A DNA stretch of 64,000 nucleotides from Dichloromethanomonas sp964477085 (lineage in GTDB: Bacteria; Bacillota; Desulfitobacteriia; Desulfitobacteriales; Syntrophobotulaceae). Location of the stretch: NCBI GenBank assembly GCA_964477085.1, contig CAYZDF010000002.1, positions 41,988-105,987 of the forward strand. Reading direction: 5' to 3'. Shown piece by piece: positions 43,288-52,456 of the stretch; within the stretch, counting starts at the first letter, position 1, and each line of letters begins with the position of its first letter. The notes below the pieces were generated by a model, which worked only from the letters and a program-made list of their open reading frames with translations, was not told where the DNA came from and ran no database searches. The position numbers and the translations under genes are program-made.

Positions 43288-44780
43288 CAGTCTCTAACCT
43301 TCCCTACAAACATATTTCCGTTCCTGCGGGCATAGCATATTTCTGTTTCTTTTTTACTTTTCTCCTCCATAAGGAGCTCAGTTATCCGTGTCTCGCAGTA
43401 CCCACCCTGGCAGCGGCCCATCATGGCCCTTGTCCGGTTTTTGATACCAACTACTGTATCCACACCTAAGGGATTATGGATGGCCTCGAAGATTTCCGCT
43501 TTGGTAATGGTTTCACAGCGACAGATTATCTCGCCGTAGTGAGGGTTCTGAGCGATCAGTTCTTTTTTCTTTTCAAGACATTGCTCTTTGAATGGGAGAA
43601 TTCCCTGGCGATAGGGATCGAAGTTTTTCTTCGCTTTCAAATCTTCCTTAGCTCCCATCATTTCGACTACACGACGCGCGATAGGGAGGGCACTTGTTAA
43701 AGCGGGAGATTCTAAACCAACCAAGATAATGGTCTGAGGCGCTTCCTCTCGTTCTTCGATGACAAAGTCAGCATAACCACCGACACTCTTTTGTGTCAAC
43801 TTGGGCCTGATCCCTGCAAAATTACGAATGAAATATTCCCTTTTGAGATAGGGGAAAATTCTCCCGCCGTCTTTAATCAGCAGATCCTGGATTTGCTGGG
43901 TAGAGGAATAATTATCTATTTCCTCGATATATTCGGTGCTGGGACCTATCAGAATGTTGCCATGGATGGTAGGAGTGAGGTGGATTCCCAGGCCTCCCTC
44001 TTTAGGGTTAGGTACAGGATAAGCCGGTATCTTGAGATATTCACCCGCTTTTTGATCCAGGATGAAATATTCGCCACGGCAGGGGTAGATGGTATAGTCA
44101 TCTATACCCAACATCCTAGAGATCTTATCAGAATGCAGACCTGCACAATTGATCACCCAGCGCGTCTTAAAAGCACCTTGGGTTGTTCGCACATCATACC
44201 GATATTCCTTCCTGACGTCCGCTGGCGGAGTACCTTCATTTGCACTTCTATCGATTGCTGTCACTTCATGGTCAAAATAGAATTCAACACCATTGTGATG
44301 CGCATTTTCAGCTAAAGCTACCGTATAGATAAAAGGATCTAAGATACCCGTGGCAGGAGAGTACATCGCGAATTCACCATCAACATAGGGTGCTAATTCT
44401 TTAATTCTATCTTTACTGATAATCTCCAGTCCCGGAACACCATTTTTCTCTCCTTGTTCTTTGAGCTGAATCAGTTTAGCCTTATCTTCCTCGGTGAAGC
44501 CAACCACGACTTTACCGGTGCGTTTAAACGGAATATCCAGTTCTTTGGCGACCTGATCAAAGCCCAGGCAGCCTTCAACACAATATTTGGCCATTAAGGA
44601 TCCAGGCTTATTGTTAAAACCAGCATGTAGTACACCTGAGTTCCTGGCGCTCGTCTCTGAACAGACATCCAGTTCTTTTTCCAGAACAGCGATCTTCAGG
44701 TCGTATCTGGCCATTTCCCGTGCCACTGCACTGCCTACAACACCAGCACCAATGATAATGACATCATAATTATGATTCAT
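43287..44780 (-). CDS. GlpA-like FAD-dependent glycerol-3-phosphate dehydrogenase family protein
   Basis: 497-residue DAO-family flavoprotein: YDVIIIGAGVVGSAVAREMARYDL at the N-terminus, ETSARNSGVLHAGFN, then a C-terminal BFD-like [2Fe-2S] domain with CRCETITKAE and MGRCQGGYC. This layout matches anaerobic GlpA and L-2-hydroxyglutarate-oxidase-like enzymes of Clostridia. First of three overlapping genes with the flavoprotein and the DUF1667 protein. No glpK or glpF is present, so the substrate is not certain. An extended -10 promoter lies about 55 bp upstream. Confidence 0.88.
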   Translation of the reverse strand: MNHNYDVIIIGAGVVGSAVAREMARYDLKIAVLEKELDVCSETSARNSGVLHAGFNNKPGSLMAKYCVEGCLGFDQVAKELDIPFKRTGKVVVGFTEEDKAKLIQLKEQGEKNGVPGLEIISKDRIKELAPYVDGEFAMYSPATGILDPFIYTVALAENAHHNGVEFYFDHEVTAIDRSANEGTPPADVRKEYRYDVRTTQGAFKTRWVINCAGLHSDKISRMLGIDDYTIYPCRGEYFILDQKAGEYLKIPAYPVPNPKEGGLGIHLTPTIHGNILIGPSTEYIEEIDNYSSTQQIQDLLIKDGGRIFPYLKREYFIRNFAGIRPKLTQKSVGGYADFVIEEREEAPQTIILVGLESPALTSALPIARRVVEMMGAKEDLKAKKNFDPYRQGILPFKEQCLEKKKELIAQNPHYGEIICRCETITKAEIFEAIHNPLGVDTVVGIKNRTRAMMGRCQGGYCETRITELLMEEKSKKETEICYARRNGNMFVGKVRD

Positions 44781-44832
44781 ATTTCTACCCCCAGGATCTA
44801 TTTAAACATTTTTTCACAAAGCTCTAAACTGT

Positions 44833-44841
44833 ATTATATCA
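44833..44841 (-). promoter_or_regulatory. Extended -10 promoter for the GlpA-like operon
   Basis: On the minus strand TGATATAAT fits the extended -10 form TGnTATAAT. No good -35 is seen. The intergenic region 44781-45162 (382 bp) holds no gene I can support. Confidence 0.5.
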
Positions 44842-45162
44842 AAAGTTTTACCTGAATAATTGTCTTTTTGTAAAAATGTGTAGTTTTGGCAAAAGAATAA
44901 TGAATACAAAATGTCTATAACGTTTTGCAGCTGAATGCTAAATGGAGTAATATAGAGATAGAAGCCAAGCTAACATCAATAATATTTCGAATTAAATTTC
45001 GAATCAAAATTCCAAACAAACTATCAGAATTAAACATGAATTTACTAATAATAAAACAAGCTGTCTAGACATAACTTAAATAATGACTTAATAATGCCAA
45101 GCAATTATTTCTGATTTCTGTCTAAGTACTAATACTCTGAAAAGAGGAAAGGATTGGGGACC

Positions 45163-46014
45163 ATGAAAGTAATAACGCTTTTAGAAAATACTTCACAGCC
45201 AGGTTCTGCCTTAATTGCAAAACACGGCTTAAGTCTATATATAGAGACAGAGGATAAAAAGCTGCTCTTTGACACCGGACCGGATGCATCTTTCCTGCAG
45301 AACTCGCAATCCCTAGGAGTTGATTTGACAACTGTAGATATCGCAGTGATCTCCCACTCCCATTATGATCATGGCGGGGGATTAGAAGATTTCTTGAAGA
45401 TCAATCAAAAGGCCCAAGTTTATTTAAGCCCCTATGCCAAAGGGGAATACTATGCCCGGCGGGCTGGAGATCAAATGGTGTATATCGGCTTAAACCATGA
45501 AGTTCTGGAGAGATACCAGAACAGAATTCACTATATTGATAAGAATATCGTTATCTCTCCTGGAATCACCCTTTTGCCCAATACCGAGCATTCCACCTTT
45601 AAACCCAGTGCCATCCTCTATAAGAAATGGGAAGGAGTTCTGGTCGAGGATACATACGATCACGAACTGATCATGGTAATCCAGGAGAAAAACCCAGCAG
45701 GCAAAGAAATCTTGCATGTCTTCACGGGGTGTTCCCATAACGGGGTTATTAACATGGTACTGTCTGTTAAAAAGGATTTTCCGGATCATGAGATTCAGAC
45801 CCTGATCGGGGGTTTCCATCTCATGAATACGACCACGGGTGGGATGAAGGAAGATGAAGCAACCGTCCTGGGAATTGCCATTTCTCTTCTGAAATCTGAT
45901 ATCAATGCCATCTACACTGGTCACTGTACCGGGTTGGAAGCCTTACGCATACTTGAGCAAGTCTTGGAAGATAAGATCAGCTGCTTAACGACGGGTAGAA
46001 CCATAACGGCCTGA
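45163..46014 (+). CDS. MBL-fold metallo-hydrolase (MJ0301-like)
   Basis: 283-residue metallo-beta-lactamase-fold protein: the metal motif SHSHYDHGGG near residue 62, and later GCSHNGVINM, GGFHLM and TGHCTG. This arrangement fits the family annotated as 7,8-dihydropterin-6-yl-methyl-4-(beta-D-ribofuranosyl)aminobenzene-5'-phosphate synthase-like, widely spread in bacteria that lack methanopterin; the real substrate is unknown. The ATG at 45163 follows AGGAAAGG. Single gene; a hairpin terminator is 214 bp downstream. Confidence 0.88.
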   Translation: MKVITLLENTSQPGSALIAKHGLSLYIETEDKKLLFDTGPDASFLQNSQSLGVDLTTVDIAVISHSHYDHGGGLEDFLKINQKAQVYLSPYAKGEYYARRAGDQMVYIGLNHEVLERYQNRIHYIDKNIVISPGITLLPNTEHSTFKPSAILYKKWEGVLVEDTYDHELIMVIQEKNPAGKEILHVFTGCSHNGVINMVLSVKKDFPDHEIQTLIGGFHLMNTTTGGMKEDEATVLGIAISLLKSDINAIYTGHCTGLEALRILEQVLEDKISCLTTGRTITA

Positions 46015-46227
46015 TATAATATCTATCATAGGTGTAGATTACCTGGCTGTCCATATCATTTGGAAAGCTATTATACATTAAGTACGACAACAATCCTGAA
46101 ATAATTAGACTTGGTAAGAATACAATATGACCAAAGAAGAATCCTTAGATATTCGATTGTATATTTGGAAATTAGGAGTTTAAGATTTTGGACTGTATAG
46201 GGAGCATTTATTCTGTCTTCTTCTTTC

Positions 46228-46253
46228 GAACCATCTGATGGTTCTTTTTTTAT
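46228..46253 (+). terminator. Intrinsic terminator
   Basis: Perfect 7-bp stem GAACCAT / ATGGTTC, loop CTG, then seven T. It lies 214 bp after the MBL-fold gene and upstream of the transporter promoter. The 486 bp region 46015-46500 has no gene besides. Confidence 0.7.
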
Positions 46254-46296
46254 TGAATAAGTTCCAATTTTTATGCAAATATCCCCCCATAGTGGA

Positions 46297-46326
46297 TTGT
46301 ATGCCAAAAGTCGGATGATTTATAAT
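46297..46326 (+). promoter_or_regulatory. Promoter candidate for the nickel/peptide ABC operon
   Basis: TTGTAT (46297) and a perfect TATAAT (46321-46326), 18 bp spacer. It leaves a leader of about 170 nt before the ATG; I see no known riboswitch in it. Confidence 0.45.
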
Positions 46327-46500
46327 GACAGAGGCAATATGCTTTAGTTAATTAAATTATCGCTGAACCAAAGACAGGTTTTTGAGAGTGTGGTATCAAA
46401 CTAAAGAAAAGTAAGCATAAAAAGTTTAGAGTTAAAATAGTCTTGAGTCCAAGTTTTTATGGGCGTAAGCACACGTCCAAAGATAAGGAGATGTTCTTAC

Positions 46501-48108
46501 ATGAATAAAAAGATAGTTGCGGGACTAACCATTTTATTGATGTTATTGTTGACGGTCATTAGTGGCTGCGATGGGGAAAGTAAGCCTAAGCCTGCTCAGA
46601 GTCAGCAGAATAAGGACGAACTGATCGTGGCCATCTGCAACGAACCGGAGGATGGATTTGATCCGGTCATGGGCTGGGGACGGTACGGTTCTCCTCTTTT
46701 CCAAAGCACTTTATTAAAAAGAGATAAGGATCTCAATATTGTCAGCGATCTGGCTGCCACGTACGAAGTCAGTAAAGATTCGCTCGTATGGACTGTTAAG
46801 ATCCGGGACGATGTCAAGTTTTCGGATGGGACACCTCTGACTGCAGAGGATGTTGCCTTTACCTTCACCACTGCTGCTAACAGCGGATCGGTGGTAGATC
46901 TGACCAATTTAAAAAGTGCGGTTGCCACTGACAAGTCGACGGTTGCCTTTACCTTAATAAAACCGCAATCCACGTTTGTTAATCTGTTAATCTCCACCGG
47001 CATCGTACCAAAGCATGCCTATAATGAGCAATACTCGCAAGCTCCTATCGGTTCAGGTCCGTTCCAATTTGTGCAGTGGGATAAAGGACAACAGCTGATT
47101 GTGGAAGTGAACCCTGAATATTACGGCCCAAAACCTTATTTCAAAAAGCTGACTTTTCTTTTCCTGGGAGAGGATGCTGCCTATGCTGCGGCCAAATCCG
47201 GCAATGTCGATATCACCACCATCCCTCCAGCCTTGGGCAAACATCAGGTCGCGGGTATGAAGTTAGTGGCAGTACCCAGTGTGGATAACAGAGGGATTAT
47301 GTTCCCAGTGGGGAAAGCTGGGGAGAAAACCGCCGATGGCAAACCGATCGGCAACGATGTCACTGCTGATATCGCCATCCGTAAAGCGATTAACATTGCT
47401 ATTGACCGCCAAGCCTTAGTCGATGGCGTATTGGAAGGTTTCGGCACACCGGCATACACGGTGTGTGACGGTTTGCCCTGGTGGAATCCGGATACCGTGA
47501 TTAATGATAACGATATGGAAGAGGCTAAGAAGATCCTGGCTGAAGGTGGATGGCAGGATCAAGACGGCGACGGTATTTTGGAAAAAGATAACCTTAAAGC
47601 GGAGTTTAATCTTATCTATCCATCCTCAGATCAGACCCGTCAGTCTTTGGCCATCGCTGTTGCAGATAAGATCAAAGAGCTTGGGATTAAGATTAACGCT
47701 CAGGGTAAAAGCTGGGATGAGATCGGGCAGATGGTTCACTCCAATGCCGTGCTCTTTGGCTGGGGAAGTCATACTCCTTTGGAGATGTACAATCTTTACA
47801 GCACTTCAACAAGAGGTTTCGAGTGGTATAATTCAGGATTCTACAGTAACCCTAAGGTTGATGAATACATGGAAAAGGCCCAGTTGGCTTTAAGTGAAGA
47901 GGAAGCTATCGGATACTGGAAAAAAGCTCAGTGGGATGGCCAGACAGGTCTGGCTTACCAGGGAGATGCTCCTTGGGCCTGGTTGGTTAACCTTAAACAT
48001 CTGTATCTAGTTAATGATAAACTGGATATCGGAACACCGAAGATAGAACCTCATGGTCATGGCTGGCCTATTACCGACAATATCGCCGAATGGCGTTGGC
48101 AATCATAA
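46501..48108 (+). CDS. ABC transporter substrate-binding lipoprotein (NikA/OppA family)
   Basis: 535-residue cluster-C binding protein: signal peptide with lipobox VISGC, then FDPVMGWGRYG, DVKFSDGTPLTAEDVAFTF and the usual two-lobed sequence, ending with a histidine-bearing segment EPHGHGW. It captures peptides, nickel chelates or opine-type metallophores for the ABC permeases that follow. AAGGAG precedes the ATG at 46501; the frame is open to 46459. The five-gene order is that of NikABCDE and Opp/Cnt systems. Metal transport is inferred from the gene order. Confidence 0.9.
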   Translation: MNKKIVAGLTILLMLLLTVISGCDGESKPKPAQSQQNKDELIVAICNEPEDGFDPVMGWGRYGSPLFQSTLLKRDKDLNIVSDLAATYEVSKDSLVWTVKIRDDVKFSDGTPLTAEDVAFTFTTAANSGSVVDLTNLKSAVATDKSTVAFTLIKPQSTFVNLLISTGIVPKHAYNEQYSQAPIGSGPFQFVQWDKGQQLIVEVNPEYYGPKPYFKKLTFLFLGEDAAYAAAKSGNVDITTIPPALGKHQVAGMKLVAVPSVDNRGIMFPVGKAGEKTADGKPIGNDVTADIAIRKAINIAIDRQALVDGVLEGFGTPAYTVCDGLPWWNPDTVINDNDMEEAKKILAEGGWQDQDGDGILEKDNLKAEFNLIYPSSDQTRQSLAIAVADKIKELGIKINAQGKSWDEIGQMVHSNAVLFGWGSHTPLEMYNLYSTSTRGFEWYNSGFYSNPKVDEYMEKAQLALSEEEAIGYWKKAQWDGQTGLAYQGDAPWAWLVNLKHLYLVNDKLDIGTPKIEPHGHGWPITDNIAEWRWQS

Positions 48109-48211
48109 ATAAAGCTTTGTAATTCGGTTAATGATTATATGGAAATCGTCTTAGTGTATTAGATTAGGTGAGACATTCTTAATACGTAGTCCCAAGGAGA
48201 AAACCATTATT

Positions 48212-49204
48212 ATGCAAGTCCGCAGTCTGATTCTGTTCATTACCCATAAGTTAATCCGCATCGTTACCCTTCTAGCTGCCCTGTGCCTGATCTGCTTCTT
48301 TCTTATTAGCAAGTCACCGATCGACCCCGTTCAGGCTTATGTCGGAGCCGATATGCTCTTAGTGGGACCTGAGCAGTTGGAAAATATTCGGGCCTACTGG
48401 GGGCTGGATCAATCACCTCAAGAACAGTTTCTGCGTTGGCTGGGAGCTATCGCTCATGGCGATTTTGGTGTGTCCTCCATTTATCGCCAACCGGTACTTG
48501 AGGTCATCGGTGAAAAATTTCTGGCTTCTCTCGCTTTGATGGGGGTAGCCTGGATTTTGTCCGGGATCTTTGGCTTTGTGTTAGGAATAGTCGCTGCAAT
48601 GAAACGGGAGACGTGGCTAGACCGGATCATCAAATGGTATGCCTTAACCCTGGCATCCACGCCAACATTCTGGCTGGCCCTTTTAATGTTAATAGTCTTC
48701 TCTGTCTGGTTGGGCTGGTTCCCGTCAGGAATGGGAGTTCCGGCGGGAGTTCTGACCGAAGAGGTTACGCTTATCAGTCGAATGAAGCATTTAGTCCTGC
48801 CTGCCTTGACGCTTAGTATTCTGGGGGTAGCTCCTATTGCCTTGCATACGCGTCAGAAGCTCATTGATGTTCTCAACAGTGACTATGTCTTATTTGCCCG
48901 AGCCCGGGGAGAGAATTCCCGGACAATCTTAAAGAGGCATGGTTTGCGTAATGTAGCCTTACCTGCGATCACCCTTCAGTTTGCTTCCTTTAGTGAACTT
49001 TTTGGCGGAGCCATACTCGCTGAACAAGTATTCTCTTATCCGGGCTTGGGTTCAACCATTACGGCTGCAGGCTTAAGAGGAGACGTACCATTGCTTTTGG
49101 GTATTGTTATTTTTAGTGCGCTGTTTGTCTTTGCGGGTAACCTCATGGCGGACGTTATTTATCGAATCATTGACCCCAGTATTAAAGAAGGAGCAAGTGT
49201 ATGA
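48212..49204 (+). CDS. ABC transporter permease (NikB/DppB family)
   Basis: 330-residue inner-membrane permease with about six helices. The EAA loop (ARARGENSRTILKRHGLRNVALP) contacts the ATPases, and VGADMLLVGPEQLENIRAYWGLDQ is typical of the DppB/NikB group. AAGGAG is upstream. Its last bases overlap the next permease gene in ATGA. Confidence 0.93.
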   Translation: MQVRSLILFITHKLIRIVTLLAALCLICFFLISKSPIDPVQAYVGADMLLVGPEQLENIRAYWGLDQSPQEQFLRWLGAIAHGDFGVSSIYRQPVLEVIGEKFLASLALMGVAWILSGIFGFVLGIVAAMKRETWLDRIIKWYALTLASTPTFWLALLMLIVFSVWLGWFPSGMGVPAGVLTEEVTLISRMKHLVLPALTLSILGVAPIALHTRQKLIDVLNSDYVLFARARGENSRTILKRHGLRNVALPAITLQFASFSELFGGAILAEQVFSYPGLGSTITAAGLRGDVPLLLGIVIFSALFVFAGNLMADVIYRIIDPSIKEGASV

Positions 49205-50070
49205 GTGAAGCGAGTTTTCCTTTAAAGAAAGAGACTTCCGGCAGATTCGTGATGCTGAACCGCCGACAGCGAACGCTCTTAGCTACTTTTTTCGTGGCTT
49301 TTTTGTTGCTTTTGGTGTTAGCGGGAGGATTTGGCTTAAGTGAGGAACGCATCGTCAGCAACCTGGAGATCAGGAATCTTCCACCGTCCCTGGAGCATCC
49401 ATTTGGGACAGATTGGCTGGGACGCGATATGATGACCCGAACGGCTAAAGGACTGACCTTGAGTATCGGAGTCGGAATGCTGGCTGCTTCGGCCAGTGTC
49501 CTGATTGCCTTAATTCTGGGAATGGCTGCAGCAACCATGGGGAAAAGAGTGGATGCATTCATTTCCTGGTTGATCGATCTCTTTCTGGGATTGCCTCATT
49601 TGGTCGCATTAATCCTGATCGCTTTCACTTTAGGTGGGGGAATGAAAGGGGTTGTCATCGGTGTAGCCGTGACGCATTGGCCTTCCCTGACGCGTGTCAT
49701 CAGAGCGGAAGTCATGCAGCTGCGTTCCACCGAGTATGTTCAGATTTCCCGGCGTCTGGGGAAAAACAGGTGGTGGATTGCCAGCAGACACATCCTGCCG
49801 CATATCATTCCCCAGCTATTTGTAGGACTTATTCTCTTATTTCCTCATGCCATTCTGCATGAGGCGTCTATTACGTTTCTTGGATTTGGTCTGTCTCCAC
49901 ACAAACCGGCCATTGGAATCATCTTGTCCGAATCCATGCGTTACCTTTCGACCGGAATGTGGTGGCTTGCTTTCTATCCGGGCTTGGCTTTACTCGTTGT
50001 TGTCAGGGCTTTTGATGTATTAGGAGATAATATTCGCCTGCTGCTTGACCCGCATAGCGTCCATGAATAA
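49201..50070 (+). CDS. ABC transporter permease (NikC/DppC family)
   Basis: 289-residue permease with six helices, an N-terminal cytoplasmic tail and the motif LEHPFGTDWLGRDMMTRTAKG that marks DppC/NikC subunits. The EAA loop is SRRLGKNRWWIASRHILPH. Coupled to the upstream permease gene by a 4-bp overlap; the ATPase genes follow 30 bp later. Confidence 0.93.
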   Translation: MSEASFPLKKETSGRFVMLNRRQRTLLATFFVAFLLLLVLAGGFGLSEERIVSNLEIRNLPPSLEHPFGTDWLGRDMMTRTAKGLTLSIGVGMLAASASVLIALILGMAAATMGKRVDAFISWLIDLFLGLPHLVALILIAFTLGGGMKGVVIGVAVTHWPSLTRVIRAEVMQLRSTEYVQISRRLGKNRWWIASRHILPHIIPQLFVGLILLFPHAILHEASITFLGFGLSPHKPAIGIILSESMRYLSTGMWWLAFYPGLALLVVVRAFDVLGDNIRLLLDPHSVHE

Positions 50071-50100
50071 GAGATACACTTCGAGAAAGGGGAGATAACC

Positions 50101-51045
50101 ATGTCATCCGGACAACCGCTATTAGAAGTTAAAGATTTGTCTGTTTCCTTTATCCAGTACGCCGACGGTTTAAAGCAGAAAACTCTGAAGGTTATCACCG
50201 GCCTCAATGTGTCTGTAAACGCAGGTGAGATTCTGGCGATCGTCGGTTCTAGTGGCTCAGGCAAGAGCCTCTTAGCTCATGCTGTACTCGGTATTCTCCC
50301 TGGCAATGCCCTTGTTGGAGGAACCATTCATTATCAGGGTGAAAAACTCACACCCGAGTGGCAGACAGTCCTCAGGGGAAAAGAAATAGCCTTGATTCCT
50401 CAGTCGGTCAATTATCTGGACCCTTTGATGCGAGTCGGGAAGCAAGTCCGTTCAGGAATTAGGGGAGTCAAAGAAGCGAGAGCCAAGGATATCCAACGCC
50501 AAGTTTTTCAACGTTATAAACTCCAGGAACAAGATGAAAGACTCTATCCCTTTCAACTGTCGGGAGGGATGTTACGACGTGTACTCGTTTCCACGGCAGT
50601 GGTCAGTGAGGCGGAGCTTGTCATTGCCGATGAGCCCACGCCGGGCCTTCATCCGGAAGTGTTAGCAGAAACTCTGCAGCATTTCAGACAATTGGCTGAT
50701 GAAGGCCGAGCAGTCGTGTTGATTACCCATGATATTGAAGCTGCTTTACAAATTGCCGATCAGATAGCCATCTTTTATGCAGGGACGACGGTTGAAATCG
50801 CTCCGGTAAACGATTTTACGGCAGGGGGAGAAAACCTGAGGCATCCTTACAGCAAAGCATTGTGGCGGGCTCTCCCTCAGAATGGCTTTGAACCCATTCC
50901 AGGTACTCAGCCGTTGCCAAGCAGCTTGCCTGAAGGATGCTTATTTGAACCGCGCTGCAGCTTGTCAACACCTGAATGTCGTCACTTTCAGCCTGAGGCC
51001 AGGGAACTGCGCCAGGGGATTGTGAGGTGTATACATGCTTCTTGA
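50101..51045 (+). CDS. ABC transporter ATPase (NikD/DppD family)
   Basis: 314-residue ATPase: Walker A GSSGSGKS, signature LSGGMLRR, Walker B LVIADEPTPGL, and a C-terminal oligopeptide-transporter extension with CLFEPRCSLSTPEC, a Cys-rich tail that in DppD-type proteins can bind an Fe-S cluster. Overlaps the second ATPase gene by 11 bp. AAGGGGAG precedes the ATG. Confidence 0.93.
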   Translation: MSSGQPLLEVKDLSVSFIQYADGLKQKTLKVITGLNVSVNAGEILAIVGSSGSGKSLLAHAVLGILPGNALVGGTIHYQGEKLTPEWQTVLRGKEIALIPQSVNYLDPLMRVGKQVRSGIRGVKEARAKDIQRQVFQRYKLQEQDERLYPFQLSGGMLRRVLVSTAVVSEAELVIADEPTPGLHPEVLAETLQHFRQLADEGRAVVLITHDIEAALQIADQIAIFYAGTTVEIAPVNDFTAGGENLRHPYSKALWRALPQNGFEPIPGTQPLPSSLPEGCLFEPRCSLSTPECRHFQPEARELRQGIVRCIHAS

Positions 51046-51628
51046 GGCTAAGAATATCCATTTCCGTTATGAGAAAGGACCATGGATTCTAAACGACATC
51101 CATCTCAGCCTTCACACTGGTGAAGTGGTTGGATTAGCCGGTCCGAGCGGCTGTGGCAAAAGCACATTGGCCCGGATCATGGCCGGTTTTGAAAAACCCT
51201 TGCAAGGGCAGGTTCTGCTAGAGGGCAAACCACTCCCTAAAACAGGCTATAACCCTGTGCAGCTCATCTTCCAGCACCCCGAGAAAGCAGTTAACCCGCG
51301 CTGGCCAATGAAAAAAACCCTCTATGAGGGTTGGCAGCCGGATGAAGAGATTCTCGAGGAACTGGAGATCGGTCGGGAATGGCTGACCCGCTACCCAAAT
51401 GAGCTGTCGGGAGGAGAACTCCAGCGATTTTGTGTGGCAAGAGCACTTGGCCCCCAGACCCGTTTCCTGATCGCGGATGAGATGACGACCATGCTTGATG
51501 CTATCACCCAGGCCAAGATCTGGCGGGTGGTTCTGGAGGTTGCCAGAAAGAGAGAAATCGGAATTCTGGCTATCAGTCATGAAGACCATCTGATAAAACG
51601 GATTGCGGATCGAATAGTGCATCTTTAA
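51035..51628 (+). CDS. ABC transporter ATPase (NikE-like, short)
   Basis: 197-residue ATPase: Walker A GPSGCGKS, signature LSGGELQR, Walker B FLIADEMTTML. It lacks the C-terminal peptide-transporter extension, so it is the short NikE-type partner. The Walker B Glu-Met-Thr-Thr replaces the usual Glu-Pro-Thr-Ser. Last gene of the operon, convergent with the response regulator. Confidence 0.92.
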   Translation: MLLEAKNIHFRYEKGPWILNDIHLSLHTGEVVGLAGPSGCGKSTLARIMAGFEKPLQGQVLLEGKPLPKTGYNPVQLIFQHPEKAVNPRWPMKKTLYEGWQPDEEILEELEIGREWLTRYPNELSGGELQRFCVARALGPQTRFLIADEMTTMLDAITQAKIWRVVLEVARKREIGILAISHEDHLIKRIADRIVHL

Positions 51629-51769
51629 GCTGCACTATTTTTGTTTAAGTTGCTAACTATAGAGATATCTTTATAAAAATGATTCAAGTAACTCTTTAGG
51701 ATTGGCATTTTGCGAAAATCTTAGAAGTGTAATTTAACAGATAGAGCTAGTGAAATTAATAGATAGAGC

Positions 51770-52456
51770 TTAAGAATTAAACCGATATCCCGTCCCCCAC
51801 AAGGTTTCAATATACTGGGGATTAGCCGGATCTTTTTCGATTTTCTTCCGGATCTTCTGTATATGGACAGCCACTGTCGCGATTTCTCCGAAGTACTCCT
51901 CATCCCAGATACGGTCAAAAAGCTGTTCTTTACTGAATACTATATTGGGGTTGGAAGCAAGAAAGTAGAGAAGTTCATATTCCTTAGTAGTTAAGATGAC
52001 TTCTTTGCCATTGACATAGACTTTACGGGAAGAAGGGTTAATCTCTAACCCTTTGTGACTGATGAGCTCGACTGAAGCCTTCTTTCCGGTGAGGCGTTCA
52101 TAACGCTGGATATGCGATTTCACTCTGGCTACCAGTTCGGCTGAGCTAAACGGTTTAGTCAGATAATCGTCAGCCCCGAAACCCAGTCCTCTGATCTTAT
52201 CGATATCTTCGCTTTTGGCGGAGACGATGATCAGGGGAACTTCAAAATGGCTGCGGATTTCTTGGACGATCTCATAACCATGTTTACTCGGCAGCATCAG
52301 ATCGACAATAATCACATCGTAGATTCCGGTTAAGGCTTTTTTTAAGCCTTTTTCTCCATCCTGGGAGATCTCTACCTTATAACCATTTAACTGGAGGTAG
52401 TCTCTTTCCAGTTCGGCGATATGAACATCATCCTCAATGATCAGGATTTGCTTCAT
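51770..52456 (-). CDS. OmpR-family response regulator
   Basis: 228-residue regulator: receiver domain with acidic pocket EDD at residues 8-10, phospho-Asp in VDLMLPSKHG (about 53), Lys in LTKPF (about 104), then an OmpR winged helix ending GTGYRF. Its ATG overlaps the stop of the kinase gene in ATGA, so it is coupled to it. Likely targets: the neighbouring ABC operon (convergent, 140 bp away) and the His-rich protein upstream; both are inferences. Confidence 0.94.
   Translation of the reverse strand: MKQILIIEDDVHIAELERDYLQLNGYKVEISQDGEKGLKKALTGIYDVIIVDLMLPSKHGYEIVQEIRSHFEVPLIIVSAKSEDIDKIRGLGFGADDYLTKPFSSAELVARVKSHIQRYERLTGKKASVELISHKGLEINPSSRKVYVNGKEVILTTKEYELLYFLASNPNIVFSKEQLFDRIWDEEYFGEIATVAVHIQKIRKKIEKDPANPQYIETLWGTGYRFNS

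Noticed and set aside
46327..46500. Nickel/cobalt riboswitch before the ABC transporter
   Set aside because: The long leader invites it, but I find none of the conserved helices or G-rich internal loops of that class.
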